Shown here in pieces: positions 47,201-59,009 of a stretch of 64,000 nucleotides of DNA. Source of the stretch: Mesaphorura yosii (Eukaryota > Arthropoda > Collembola > Poduromorpha > Tullbergiidae); assembly GCA_009869945.1 (NCBI GenBank), contig WIXG01000054.1, positions 233,176 to 297,175 of the forward strand, read 5' to 3'. Each line of letters starts with the position of its first letter. Position 1 is the stretch's first letter. Below the pieces are notes generated by a model. The model was given only the letters and a program-made list of their open reading frames with translations. It had not been told where the DNA came from and ran no database searches. A program made the position numbers and the translations under genes.

Positions 47201-50200
47201 CGTGCGCACGGGTGCAGAAAGTGAATGTCAGCACGCGTTGAGACGAATTTTGTGTACAAGTACACAAAATCTTGGTTTTGGGCAATTCATGCGGAAAGCT
47301 CGAGCCGTGCGCAGTAGAATGAGCACAGCAGTGAGTCCAGTCACCAGCCAGAATTATTACATCACGCACAAGACAATGATGCTAAGCTGATTTAAATACG
47401 GTCTCCACCATCATGGCCATTATTTTGAATAAGATTATTAAGCACACGCATTGCACAGCATTGCAATGAGTAAGTGAGGAAGAAGATTCATAAAAAGTTC
47501 CAGCTCAATGAACAAAGGCAGGCTCCGAGTCATAATTCTGAATTGCCTCAAACTTTCCCTGTGAAATGACGGGCTTTCTCCACTGGAGAAAGTGCGTGCA
47601 GTGGCAGGGATGAGAGAAGAAGAGTCATTGCCATTGCTGTTTGGAGTCTGAGCTTGGACTCGAGCCAAATGCTCACTGAGGCTCCACAATAATGCGAATG
47701 CGAGAGATGCGTAACTGCGCAATGCAGACAGCACAAAGCATGGCGCAATTGATTACAGGCAGACAGACGGCATTCAACGGTACAATTGAATGAAAGATTA
47801 ATTACGAGTCTCCGTTTGAATCCCCGGCCGGCAAGAGATGATGTGTAATAGAATGAGATTGATTTTCGCAAACGCGTGCGTGTGCCAAACCCAAGCCAGG
47901 CCAAGATTTTGTCTAATTGTTGCTTGACATACTTTGTGATTTCAGCCAAAGCACTCGCGGAGGCCGACATTGCGCTGTACATCGGACTCTCCGTGGCGAT
48001 CATCATATTCAGCGTCGTGGCGGTCGTTGTGATGCGTGTGATGCGCAGGAAAGGTAGCCGGAGTGGACTGGAGGCTCATCTCGGCATGTACGACATGGCA
48101 CCAAATGGTAAGCCCGTGAACTTGTTCCGCACTTATTCCCCGCTTGTATTTCGCGAGTTGCAAGTTACAGCAGCTAACGATGATAAATGGCGAACTCTCG
48201 TTTGGGGAATTGTAACAAGACCTCGGCTTGTAACAGTATCATGCTAATAGCGAGGAAGCGCAATGCAGGCCAGGCACGGCAAGCGAAAGCGAGTCAAGTC
48301 AAGGCACTAGTCAGAATGAGTAATTTTTAATACCCGTCCAAAGTCAGTCTAGCGAACTGCAGAGCAGAAGTGAATGGAGAGATGAAATTTATGAGATACG
48401 CGCGATGCAGAGTTTGAGTTCATTTTTATCCTAATTAAATAATTGAGCATGCATGAAATGTTCCTGCAAAAATGAAGGCACGGCGCGCGCAGCGTTTACG
48501 CTCATTTTCCTATCATTAAACAAGCCCAGGCCAGGATGATTGGAATGCTTTCAAGTCATTACGACAGAACGCGATACGTGAGAGACACGAGAGCAGTGCG
48601 TAAGATTTATGCGTACAGATAAAAGCAGAGAGCATTTTTAAGATTCTTGACATGGCGAGCGAGCGAGCATTAAGAAAATATTATGCAAGTGCAACTCAAC
48701 GCAAACGCAAAAGTAGTATTGCCTGGAAACTGGTTACTGGGCAAAGTGAAGCACTTTCGTCATCCTCCGATTCAGATATTAACGACTGTAACAAGCGTAG
48801 CGTGGCACAAGCAGCAAAGAGCAGAAAGATAAACCGGTGTCTTGTATCTCCGGTACTTGGGTTCGAGAGCCTGAGTTGACACGGAGACCAACTATGAGCC
48901 AGACTGGAGACCCACTCAACTCGATACGATAACCTTGCTTGAGCGCAAAGTGAGAGTTGCGAGTGTGGGCAAAGGAAGAGACCGAACCTGAATGAGATTA
49001 GAGCGAGAACGGCAAGGCAAGATGAAGATGAAAGAGTAAAATTCAATTTACTGATCTGTGGCCATTGTGTCTGTCACTCTTCTCCAACTTCTGCCCCCGT
49101 CATTGTCGTCCTTGTGGTCGAGAAGGGGATTAAGTTGCCGTTGTCGTTACCAGAGATTAATGCAATGCAAACTCACACACGGCAGGGCTTAGTAACGATT
49201 CTCCTTTTGCGGTACCTTTTCCCGTCACTTTGCCTCGCCAATAAAAAACGAGCCAGATTTGATAAATGAATTTAAGATTCCCGTCCTGATAGCCACGCTT
49301 GTCGACTCGTCTTACTTTTGCCTTGGCTCTGCTCTTGGTTGTTTAGTATTTATGGAATTTTCACGAGCTGCATGAAGTGAATTATGTGCGTTTTCACTTA
49401 ATTTACGTGTGGCTTGGTTGCTGCGTTGCGAAGTGCAGACTAGACTTGAGATGTTGAGTTATTACCACTGAGCTTAATGACTTTTGATCGTGGAGATGCA
49501 TTTGCAGTTTGCGTAGACATTGCGTTGCCCTGCATCTGGTCGGAGCATTGACGAATTACTCGCAGAGATTCTCGAGATTTTCACATTAATTCTCATCTCA
49601 CACATTCATCTTCCGCAACCCCTCCGCTTACGCTGCTGCTCCACGGGGCTACACGGCTACACGACCTGTGTTGCTCGGTCCATGTAAACAAAAGAGGAAG
49701 GAGTCAGTCAAGGGCAGGAAGGAAGCAGGCAGGCATGGCAAATCGAATTAAAACCATAAACCACGAATTAGAAATACGAAATCCCTCTTAATTTCTAAAT
49801 GGATTTCAGCGCAGGCCGAATTACTTACGCATAATTGCTTAATGCACGGTAATTAATGACATGTCAACTCAATTCATACGGTATCTGACGAGTACTGTGT
49901 TTGTGCTGCAGATTACCCACTTGGCTACTACCCGGATCCCACGAAGAAGCCATCTTCTGGAAATGGTGCGGGTGGCGGTGGTGGTGCGCCAGATTTGTGT
50001 ACGAACGTGCACACTTCTGGTTCAAACTCGACGAGTGCGTACACGTGCAGCACGAGCAGCGGAGGAGGCGGTGCTGGTGGCATGGGTGCTAACAACAGTA
50101 CAATAATTCACGTCTCTGGACAACTTCCCCTCTGCTACGAGTACTCGTACCCTGGATCTCCGTCAACGCCCTGCAGGGTGCAGCTGACGCAGGAGCACGT

Positions 50201-53200
50201 TGTCGCTAAGCCACACGCACAGCCGCCGTTGTCATTTTCACCAGGTACGAAAGTTATACATGCGTACTCGAAAAGATTATTGTTCACGTTCAATTTGATT
50301 GCAGATACGAGCGAACATTTGTACGATGTCCCTCAGCTTCCAAACAATAATTTGCTACAGCTCCAGCACCAGCAGCAGACAACGGTGTTGTCCAACTTCT
50401 CCACTGCTGCTACAGCGTCGCCCTCCTCAGACGACAACAATTCCGGGAGCGCCCACAACCATTGTCATAGCCATCAGCGGCTGCTAAAATCAGAAATCGT
50501 GGAGCCCACGGGCGCTGGTGCAATTCGGAAGCCGGCAAAGGGCAGTCGTCTTGGGCACGCTTCGCTTGAGAGGATAATGCCAAGATCCATGTCTTCATCC
50601 ACAACTGTCAGCTCTGACACGAGCTCATTCTCGTCAAGTGAGTGTACAATGATACGGCTGATGTATTTATTAATGTAAAGATTATCTGTCTGTCCTGATG
50701 GACAAGCCTGCCAGTAATCTAATTACATGCCACATGCCTTTTGCGTTTGTTGTAGCTGACGACTCGTGTTGTTCTGGTCCAAATTCAATTTTATACGAAA
50801 TGGCAACAGCAGCCTCATCAACGTCATCTCCGACAATTACAGTCGGGGCAGGAAATGAGACAAATGGTCACGGACATCAATCATCTGTGGCATGGCAGCA
50901 AGACGAAGAAGAGGATGACGGGCTGAGCTATGCAGTGGACCCGCGATACATTGTTTGGGCGACGGCAACTTCGGCAGGGTGCAGACTCAGCCTCAAGGAG
51001 GCTGCGATCAATCTCACGATTCCTGAAGGATCTCTCAGCAACAGCGGCAGCAGTGGCGGTGTGGAAAATATTTACTGTGGGCTCATAACGAAAGAGAGGA
51101 ACCTGCCGTCGCTGGGCTTCGGCCAGACTTTGCTTTCGCCTGTGATCTCAACTGGTCCGAGCAGCGTGGCTCTGCGGAAACCAGCGATTCTCAGCTTTCA
51201 TCACTGCGCAGCACTCAAGTACGGTGGCTGGAAAATCTCACTGTATCACCATTTAGTGGCGGAATCCAGCGCAAGAACCGGAAGTTGGCAGGTAACAATG
51301 GCAGGGCAGGGTATCAAATTCGTAAAACGTTTAACATCTGTTGATCAATTGTGCTATTTTGTGCAGAAATTGGTTACAATCGGCGAGGAAACGATCCAGA
51401 CGCCTGTCTTCATCCAGCTCGACACAAACCAAGTGTTTCTGGTGACAGACCAACTTGAACAGTTTGCGCTCATCGGAGAGGCTGCGGAGGCCGTGCCTCG
51501 TCCGGTCAAGACATTCAGGCTCGCTGTGTTCGGGCCCAGCTCAAGTACCGGCTACCAGCAATCTTCGTCCGAGTACAACGTACGAGTGTACGTCATGCTT
51601 GACACTGCCACTTCGCTGGAGCGTGTGCTCGCCAGAGAAAAGAAGCTCGGAGGCCGGCTGCTCGACAAACCAAAACCCTGTCTGTTCCAAGACGCTGAGG
51701 AGCCCCAGCCACTTGCGATTTCATTAGAGGACGTGGGATCGGGTTGGAGATGCAAATCAGGAGCGAGTTATCAGGTAATAAGACTCAGCAGGACGAGCAG
51801 ATTATTAAAATGCAGTGCATGAGTGCAAGCCAGGCTGCACCCAAAACTAAAAGTCAAAGTCGAGTTAAGCTCGGATCGGATTACCGCCAAGCATAAAAAG
51901 TTGGAACTTTGTAATATATTACAATGGTGAAATTTAATATCTGAACACCCACCACGAACACCGAGACTCCAAGACAGATGACACGTGGAATTGCATCGCA
52001 TTACCATATTACCAGCGCTCACTGTGCCAGAGCCAGGCCAGTGCCACATTTGATTACATTTTTACATGTGCGTGGCTGCTTAGCTGGCTGAGAAAAAGTT
52101 AACTTTTGGGTGCATAGTGAAAATTCCAATGCCAATGCCACGCAGCGGTGCGCTGCATGAGTGAAAAGTTTCCAAATGTTTGTTTCTGGCGTTGCCTTGT
52201 TGACTTCAGATTCAGACTCAGATTTAACATTGAAACTTTTCCTGCATGCGTACGCGTACGCTGAGATATTGAATTGAATTGCATGTGAATGAATTCCCAT
52301 TCCAGTAAATGCGAGTGCAGTCTGCAGTGCGAGTAAACACGCATTTATTCATTCGGAACTTTTGTATTGAATTCCTGAGCTGCAGAATCTTGTCTCGTTG
52401 TATTGTGCGTTTAAGAAAGTTTGCTCGCAAGGCAGGCAGTCAGTGGCAAAGTGCAAAGCCAAAGATCTCGTGCTCGTGCCAAGCCATAAAGTTTATTTGA
52501 TGAAAGGCAAGTCGCTTGGGAATAATATGTTAACATGGAATGCACTAAAGTAGAATAGCGCATAAAAAGTAGCGTATGCAAAATAACAGCCCAAACTCAC
52601 AGTCGACCAAGTTACAAGCTATTTGCAGTTCTTGTCCATTAAGCAAATGCAAATCACATATGGCATGGCATCATGTGGCACATGGTGTCTCTCTTAACAA
52701 AATGTAACACGTTTGGGTAGTTTGGGACACAGACCATCGATTTTTGTCACTGAACTCGGCAGCCGCAGCAGTAGTCTTGTACTCTACAGCCTCATGATTA
52801 AATGACATAATAAGAAATTGCTCACTGCCGCTACATTTTGGTCGGGTTTGGTGCTGGATAATAAATCATAGTCAGGAACTTGTCTTGGTTCATCTTTTTC
52901 ATGTTATTAATTCCACAGTCACTGTCACAGTAGCCACAGCCACGCCAACAGCTACGGCTGCGTGCTTCGGCTAAGAAGTGCGGAAACTAATGCGTGTGAT
53001 AATCTTGACAACCATAACCGCACGCCTTGGGTGCATAGTGTGTGAGCGCTGCTACGACTGCGACTGCCACGGCATGTTAAAAATAGAAAAATGCACAGAA
53101 GATTAAATGCACTCTGACATCATTGTGCTGCTGTGCGCGTGGAAAGTGTAAATTGGTTATCCCTTATTTAATAAATGGCTGTCAAACCTTAATTGACATG

Positions 53201-54118
53201 GTTATGAGTTACTCAAGTCGGGCTAAGTCGAGCCATTCAAGTCAAGGGTGCTGGCTGCACTGCACGCACAGTATTATTAAAATAATGTTGGGGTTCTTGA
53301 CTTGCGACAAGTACTTGATGAAAGTTTGCTTCTCCTTCACACAGGAAATTCCCTTCAATCAAATTTGGTCTTGTTACTCACACCTTGTGCACGAGTTTGA
53401 GCTGGAGAAGGTTGAGCGGAGGAGCGGGCCAGGATCGACAGGCAATAACGGCACGGGAGCAGGAACGTCGAATGGTGGCTCTACAATATGCTTCAGGCTC
53501 TTGGCGTACCAAACCGGTGTCCAACTGCAAAAGCAAACATTCCGCATCCGGACCGAGCTGAATGGAGGCAACACGGGAAGCAGTGGAAGCGGCAGCAGTA
53601 CTGGCGGAGGTGGTGTAGGGACTTCAAAATCGGGCCATGGTTCGCTTAACGGGTACGGTTCGCCTGCGCATAACCACCGACACCTTCTATCACCTTCGCC
53701 TCGCCATGCTCATGGCCACAGCCAGCAGCAGCACAACCAGCCCCAAGTCATTCTATCCCCCAAATCCTCCACCGTTTCAATGACCACAGGTTCCACTTCC
53801 TCTGCCGCCGTGTCCGTAGACAGTCCAAGCCCTCTTGTAAGGCTTCCCGCGCATCTTCGGAAGAGACTCTGCCACGCTTTGGACGCCCAAACTCAGTCCG
53901 GCAAAGACTGGCGTCTGCTAGCACATAAACTGTACCTTGACAAATACATCAGTTTCCTGGCCTCCAAGTCCAGCCCCACCGAGCACATCCTCGACTTGTG
54001 GGACGTGAGAGCCCGCAGCAGACCAGCCGCACTCACCGACCTACTCAACGCACTCCGAATCATGGACCGACCCGAATTGGTCTCGGCGTTTGAGAAAGAA
54101 ATGGGCCCGTGGATTTAA
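32193..54118 (+). CDS. unc-5: UNC5 netrin receptor (start codon 32273; leader from 32193)
   Basis: Fourteen coding exons: 32273-32474, 34429-34685, 34986-35072, 35140-35329, 38678-38959, 39506-39673, 40478-40642, 42790-42933, 47946-48107, 49912-50244, 50305-50637, 50756-51291, 51367-51774, 53345-54118. All phases agree and give 1346 residues. Order: signal peptide (1-28), acidic linker, Ig1 (about 110-245), Ig2 (250-340), two thrombospondin type 1 repeats (W-S-S-W-G-E-W, 342-395; W-S-P-W-T-G-W, 397-450), Ser/Thr linker, membrane helix (about 507-530), long Gly/Ser/His-rich juxtamembrane region, ZU5 (about 815-970), UPA (to about 1150, with a Gly/Ser/His insert after it) and a C-terminal death domain (about 1255-1340). 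UNC5 proteins bind netrin and mediate repulsive axon guidance and dependence-receptor signalling. It is several hundred residues longer than typical because of the low-complexity inserts. Confidence 0.95.
32639..32657. repeat. (ATGC)n microsatellite
   Basis: Four to five uninterrupted ATGC units in unc-5 intron 1; self-complementary. Confidence 0.7.
40105..40136. repeat. Perfect 13-bp hairpin in an unc-5 intron
   Basis: TTTACTTTACTAA (40105-40117) is followed by six A and its exact reverse complement (40124-40136). It lies in the intron between the two TSP1 exons. Confidence 0.75.
47247..47270. repeat. Perfect 11-bp palindrome in an unc-5 intron
   Basis: ATTTTGTGTAC at 47247-47257 and its reverse complement at 47260-47270 are separated by two A, in the 5-kb intron before the transmembrane exon. 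Confidence 0.75.
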
Positions 54119-54503
54119 AGACAATTCGCAAACTACAATCAGATGACAATGATTACGAGACGAATTATGCCAAAGTATTTATTGTTATGTTCAGCATTCA
54201 TTGATTTACAATTACTGATTAAATTAGACGTGTGCTTTACTGCCTAAACCGCAAAGAAAGGAAACCAACCGTGCCAATTAGACTTATGACTTAGAACTCG
54301 TGCAAACTGTAGCTTATGCTATTTAGCGATTTAGAAGCCAAAATACACGTAGAATGTAAAAATAGCTGAAAACGCCGAGGTTTTCGTCATTTTGTAAATA
54401 TTTGTACATTTTCTAAGCCTAAGACGAAGAGAAGACGAATACTGTTGATTACCTTGTGCATAGAGAGTTCCTAAATGTATTTAAATACTAAGTGAATCAT
54501 GTT

Positions 54504-54521
54504 AATAAAGTTAACAATAAA
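54504..54521 (+). terminator. Two polyadenylation signals of unc-5
   Basis: AATAAA at 54504-54509 and again at 54516-54521, about 390-400 bp past the unc-5 stop codon. Confidence 0.7.
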
Positions 54522-55864
54522 CTGTACAGTAGGTAAAGTTAAGGAAATGTTTGCAGCTGTTTTTATACTGACGCTTCAGTTTTAGTTGGACGAATTAAGT
54601 AGGCGAATCGTTCAAATAAGCGAAATAAATTCGTACATGAAGTTTTATTAACTTCGAGGCTTAATTTCTGTTTTATGGTCCAATTGATTCGACGGATTAC
54701 CAATCATCAATCGCAATCACAATACACAATGACATCGTAATCGTGTTCTTGCTGACCCTTCGTCGTGTTGTGCGGTTCCCTTCCTCCATGTGCTTCGGTT
54801 CAGCTCAGCCGTTCTGGTCTGTCAATTCATGCTAGAATTTATTAAAGTCAAAGTGGGGGAATAAAAATAAACGAGTTGGAGTCGAGATATTTGAGAAAGA
54901 TTAAAACGAACGAATTCTTTGCGAGAGAAGCAAGATGACATGAATGCCATGCCACGCCAGACTTGTGACTTGATGTGATGTGAACTGAACTTCAGCTCCC
55001 TTCTCTTCTCTTTTTCCAGTTCCAGACTCGCATTCGCTTTCATCGTCTTATCATGCACACTAACTAGCAAGCAGCAGCAGCTATCGTTATCCAGCGAAAC
55101 TGGAACTGGAACTCGTCTTGTTCCGTGTTCGTGTTACATCGACGCAACGCAACATGAATGATCGTAATGACAGCAGTCAGCAGTCCGGACAAGAAAGAAG
55201 AAAAGTTTTATCATGAAAAATGTCAATTGTCAATCAGCACGAGGCGAAAAGAGACTCCTGCCTGGAAATGATCGTGCGTATTCTGCGTGCAGGCAGAAAT
55301 ACAAGCACTCCGATGAGTCAGCAGTTTTGTTCGTACTTCGGATCTGTAAAAGAGGAAGAGGTATCGTCATCTTGGAAGTAACCTGAGTTTGAACCTTTGC
55401 CTTTCTCCTGACCTGAAGTTTGGAGATTTCAGTGACAGTGGGGAAAATAATTAAGGAGGTCTGCAGGAAAAGGTTAAATCTCTAAATTGTGCATTGGCCG
55501 ATATGAAGAACTTATTAATAAACCAGCAAAAAGGCCACTTTCTAAGCTAAGTCGCAATTTTCACTGAAGGTGGAGGCTTCAGTCGTTCGAGCGAAAGTAT
55601 TCAATGGGTCATAAAATGGTAGTGGACTATCGATGCATGACGCGATACTAAAAGATTCTACGACAGTTTATCGCGACTAGTTTATCACCGAGTCAAATTA
55701 TCGCAGTGCTAGATTATTGCCATCAACACATCAACAGTTTATTGTGGAAAAATTTATCGCCGGACAACAGTACACCACATGCCGTTGTTTAAAAACAATT
55801 CCTTGTTTAAAAACTGTTTGGGTCTTACTACATTAACTATGACTACGTTGGGAGACTCGGCTTT
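54522..55864 (+). other. Intergenic stretch after unc-5
   Basis: 1.3 kb between the end of unc-5 and the convergent gene at 55865-57004. Only short frames without domains. Some direct word repetition occurs near 55.65-55.76 kb (TTTATCGC/TTTATCAC), but no clear tandem array. Confidence 0.45.
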
Positions 55865-57004
55865 TCAAGTATTCGGTAGATGCGGATGACTAGTTTCAAA
55901 AAGTTTAGTATCAGTCGCCGCAACCGTCCGGTGATCCACGTTTTGACTGTGTTGACGCTGATCGAGAAAATGCTCTAGGCCCTCCTGAGCAGCAGCGACT
56001 GGGGCCAGGCTCCTCTGATCTGAAGAGGGCAACTTTTCCCTCAGTTGATTGATTACGTGACTTCCTTCAGATCGTGGTGCGCTCGGAGTTGAAATCTTTG
56101 GAATCGTGCGCGTCAGTCCTCCGTCTCCTTCACTTCGGTGGTGTTTTCTACCGTTTCTAGCCCTTTTATGTGAAGTGTCCACCTCTTTCATATTTTGACA
56201 TGAGTCGGGCTCCGATAACTGTAGGTCATCCTCCTCACTCGTATCAATAGTTGTACTAGTTACAGTTTCCGTTTCGCTTTGACCGCTCTGGCTCTGACTC
56301 CTCTCCGCGCCCGGACCAAAATCAGGATCGTCGTTCGTTTCTGCCTCCCGTTCTGAATTACTGCCACCATCAAGCACTCGTCGACGCCGCCGTCGTCGCT
56401 TATTGCCGCCCGGGACTGCCGGCTGCCGTTGCTCGTCATCCACCTTTGGCTGATAACTGTGGAACTTGTACACTATGTTGTCGCGCAGTTTACAATTCCT
56501 TAACCTCCTTTTCCTTTCCTTATTCTGGCCCCCATCGCCATCTGACTTACTTGCTGACTTATCATCGCCGTCAACCATACTTCGCGTGCTTAAATCTCTC
56601 AATATCACTTTAATGTCTCCTGAATCTAAAGCCATACTCGTCGTCGGCTCATTTTGGTTCAGGTACTTGTAAAATTTCAACTCCCTGTTGATCAGCTGGC
56701 GCCTGTAATAAAATGATAATAATCATCGGCAACGTCGAAAAGAGTTCAAGGAGTACTCAAAGATAGTATGTTCTGCTATTCTTGCTGACTTACCAAATTG
56801 TGAAGTCAACCAGTCATTAATGATGTTAATCTGTGCGACGACAATTTTAATCTCCAGCTGGAATCCGTTCAGACTCTCCTCACAAATCTCGAGACCTTCT
56901 TCAAGCACACTCGTCCGCAAGTCCATATTCCCTGCCCATGAATAGCCTGACCCGCAATTGGTTAGTCCGTGTGTGGTCCCGGAGCTTCCACTGGAGCCGT
57001 CCAT
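55865..57004 (-). CDS. Paralogue of the downstream-numbered finger gene, finger-less, with a one-base frame break
   Basis: Exon 1 runs from the ATG at 57004 to about 56794. Exon 2 runs from 56702 to the stop at 55865. Exon 1 carries the module shared with the gene at 57319-58524: M-D-L-R-T, then L-E-E-G, then A-Q-I-N-I-I-N-D-W-L and Q-F-G, a predicted helical segment. Exon 2 is Ser/Asp/Glu-rich with basic runs (NKRRRRRRR), so probably nuclear, and has no zinc finger. With the strong donor at 56793 (TTTG|GTAAGT, same place as in the paralogue) exon 2 is out of frame and stops after two codons. Aligned with the paralogue, one base is missing between 56698 and 56697. A weaker donor at 56756 (54-bp intron) would restore the frame and give 361 residues. 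Either that donor is used, the gene is recently broken, or the base is an assembly error. Confidence 0.55.
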
Positions 57005-57253
57005 TATATTAGGAAATACAAGCGCCAAATGAAAACCGTCACAGAAAACTTTCACTTTCCGAGTCGAAGTCGAGTTTGAAACGAGTGGCGGCGATTAAGC
57101 TAAAAATGTCTTCCGACTCCCTCCAACTCCTGTGAAGTCAACAGCACCTGCTTTGCATGCGCCAATGCGTGCTTGGTTTTGTGGTCAAACACTAAAAAAT
57201 GTTCGATGAACTCGATCGAGGAAGGTTCCTACTATTGAAAGTTTCTCTACGGT

Positions 57254-57259
57254 TTTATT
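57254..57259 (-). terminator. polyadenylation signal AATAAA
   Basis: Minus-strand AATAAA about 60 bp past the stop of the four-finger gene at 57319-58524. Confidence 0.6.
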
Positions 57260-57318
57260 GGACCATGATAAAAGAGACGATGACAATGCAATGCTATTAC
57301 AAATTAAGATAAGTTCTG

Positions 57319-58524
57319 TCATCCACTCCCGCCTCCAGGATCTTCACTGGGAGCAGATGCAGCAGCGTTCACATTCTGATCATGAACCTTGGCGAGATGT
57401 GTTTTGAGGGTATATCTGTAAGTAAATGCTTCTCCGCAAATTTCGCATGCAAACGGCTTCTCTCCAGTGTGGATCCTTCGGTGGCTGTTTCGTGCGTACA
57501 AGTATGCGAACGATTTCTTGCATATGTCACAACTGTAGGGTTTTTCTCCATTGTGGACCCGAAGGTGGGAATTCAGTGTATTCACTTGTGAGAATGACTT
57601 CTGGCAATACTGGCAACTGTATGGCTTCTCTCCCGTGTGGACTCGCAGATGCACACGCAGGTTGGTCACTTCCTTGCTGCAGTAGTCGCACTTGAATAAT
57701 TTTCGATTTGCCGGTGATGTACCAGTATTTTTGCGAGGTCTTGGCGCAGATCTAGCCGTTGATGATGTGGACACTCCATCACCACTCATGTTATTTCCCA
57801 CGCCGCCTAGATTCTCGGGCATTCTATTTGAAGCGCTGGACAATATGACCTCGTGTTGAAATTGTGGTGTTACATCTGCAGACCAGTCGACATTAGATTA
57901 TAACACTCTTGCAAAACTAAGATGACTAGAATTGAGATGTAGGATCTACTCACAAGATTCGCCGTCTACCATTCCATCGTAGCTGCCGACAATTACTACA
58001 TTTTCTGGTTCCTGACTCTTGACGTAAATGTTCGAGGTGAGATTGACATCGTTCAGTTGCACATCGTCCAAGCCATGTGTTATCAGATAATGCTGGGCTA
58101 TTCCAGCAGGCGCAGAATAGTCTGGAGGCAGTGGCGCTGTTTTGTCCTTACGTAAATTTGTCGTCAGCTGCTTAAACTGAACTGAATCCATGCACCAGTC
58201 GTCGCGGTTTAAAGTAGTCCGTAAAAATTCCTGGTCAATCAGCTCAACACCTGTCAACCAACCAATCATTCCTCATTCAGTACAATCGGAGAAATGCTTA
58301 GCAGCTTACATCCTGTGCGAAGTGCACTTACCAAACCGTGACTTGATCCAATCATTCATGATATTTATCTGCGCCAGTAACACATCAATCTGCGAGCACA
58401 AACCGGCTAGACATTGGTCCGATTTCTCGGCTTGCTCCTCCAGTTTAGTGGTTCGCATGTCTAAGTTCTTGGCGGAGGGAGCCCTGAAGGCGTTAATTGG
58501 AATGTTGCCCTTAGCGGATGCCAT
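57319..58524 (-). CDS. C2H2 zinc-finger protein with an unrecognised N-terminal module
   Basis: Three exons on the minus strand, 58524-58332, 58250-57954 and 57875-57319 (introns 81 and 78 bp; both phase 1), 348 residues. The N-terminal 64 residues carry the module shared with the adjacent paralogue: N-L-D-M-R-T-T, then L-E-E-Q, then [10 protein letters not shown] and R-F-G. A middle region of about 120 residues has no known domain. The C-terminus has four C2H2 fingers joined by TGEKP/NGEKP linkers: F-K-C-D-Y-C, Y-S-C-Q-Y-C, Y-S-C-D-I-C and F-A-C-E-I-C. These are classical sequence-specific DNA-binding fingers, so a transcription factor is likely. By analogy with other arthropod finger families the N-terminal module may mediate dimerisation, but that is speculation. 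The start is the first ATG; the frame above it has only a TTG. Confidence 0.85.
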
Positions 58525-58829
58525 CGTAGGTTTGCACAACACCAACGCATATAATTAATTGATTTCAACTCTCTAACTTCTGTTTAGTTTTGGGAACGGG
58601 CCAGAAATTCTAGATGACTGGAAGAATTAATCGATTATTAACAGGCTATTGTGTCCCATTTCGACCAGGTCCATTAAGATAAAATATTGGAATGATATTA
58701 AAATTAATTCATGATAGCACGAATTAATTGCAGAGGAAAGAGGAACCCTAGAAAATAAGTAAAGTTGAGTGAAGGATTTTTCCCGGAGCGAATCGTGGTT
58801 TTATTGAATGAGTCGTTCTTCGTCGGCTT

Positions 58830-58835
58830 TTTATT
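58830..58835 (-). terminator. polyadenylation signal AATAAA (methyltransferase gene)
   Basis: Minus-strand AATAAA about 175 bp past the stop; a second copy lies at 58800-58805. Confidence 0.5.
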
Positions 58836-59009
58836 GCACTCAAGCTGCAGTTTGCCCCAACTACCTTGCCAAATTGCAAGAGAATTGACAAATGAACAAT
58901 CATCGGTAACACAATCTCATTATTAACTGAACTAAAGCAGTTTCGGTGTTGATCAGCAACCAAAATTAGTGATGAAGCGTCAAAGAGAACGGCTGGGCTG
59001 CCAATGACT

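Larger units (their letters stand above)
32475..53344 (+). other. unc-5 introns
   Basis: Six of the thirteen introns exceed 1.5 kb: 32475-34428, 35330-38677, 40643-42789, 42934-47945 (5.0 kb), 48108-49911 and 51775-53344. I found no nested gene in any. They contain many short GGCAAT/GGCATT and GCCAGGCC motif clusters, hairpins and purine-rich runs. Scattered open frames of up to about 145 codons show no domain and no splice pairing. Confidence 0.5.
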
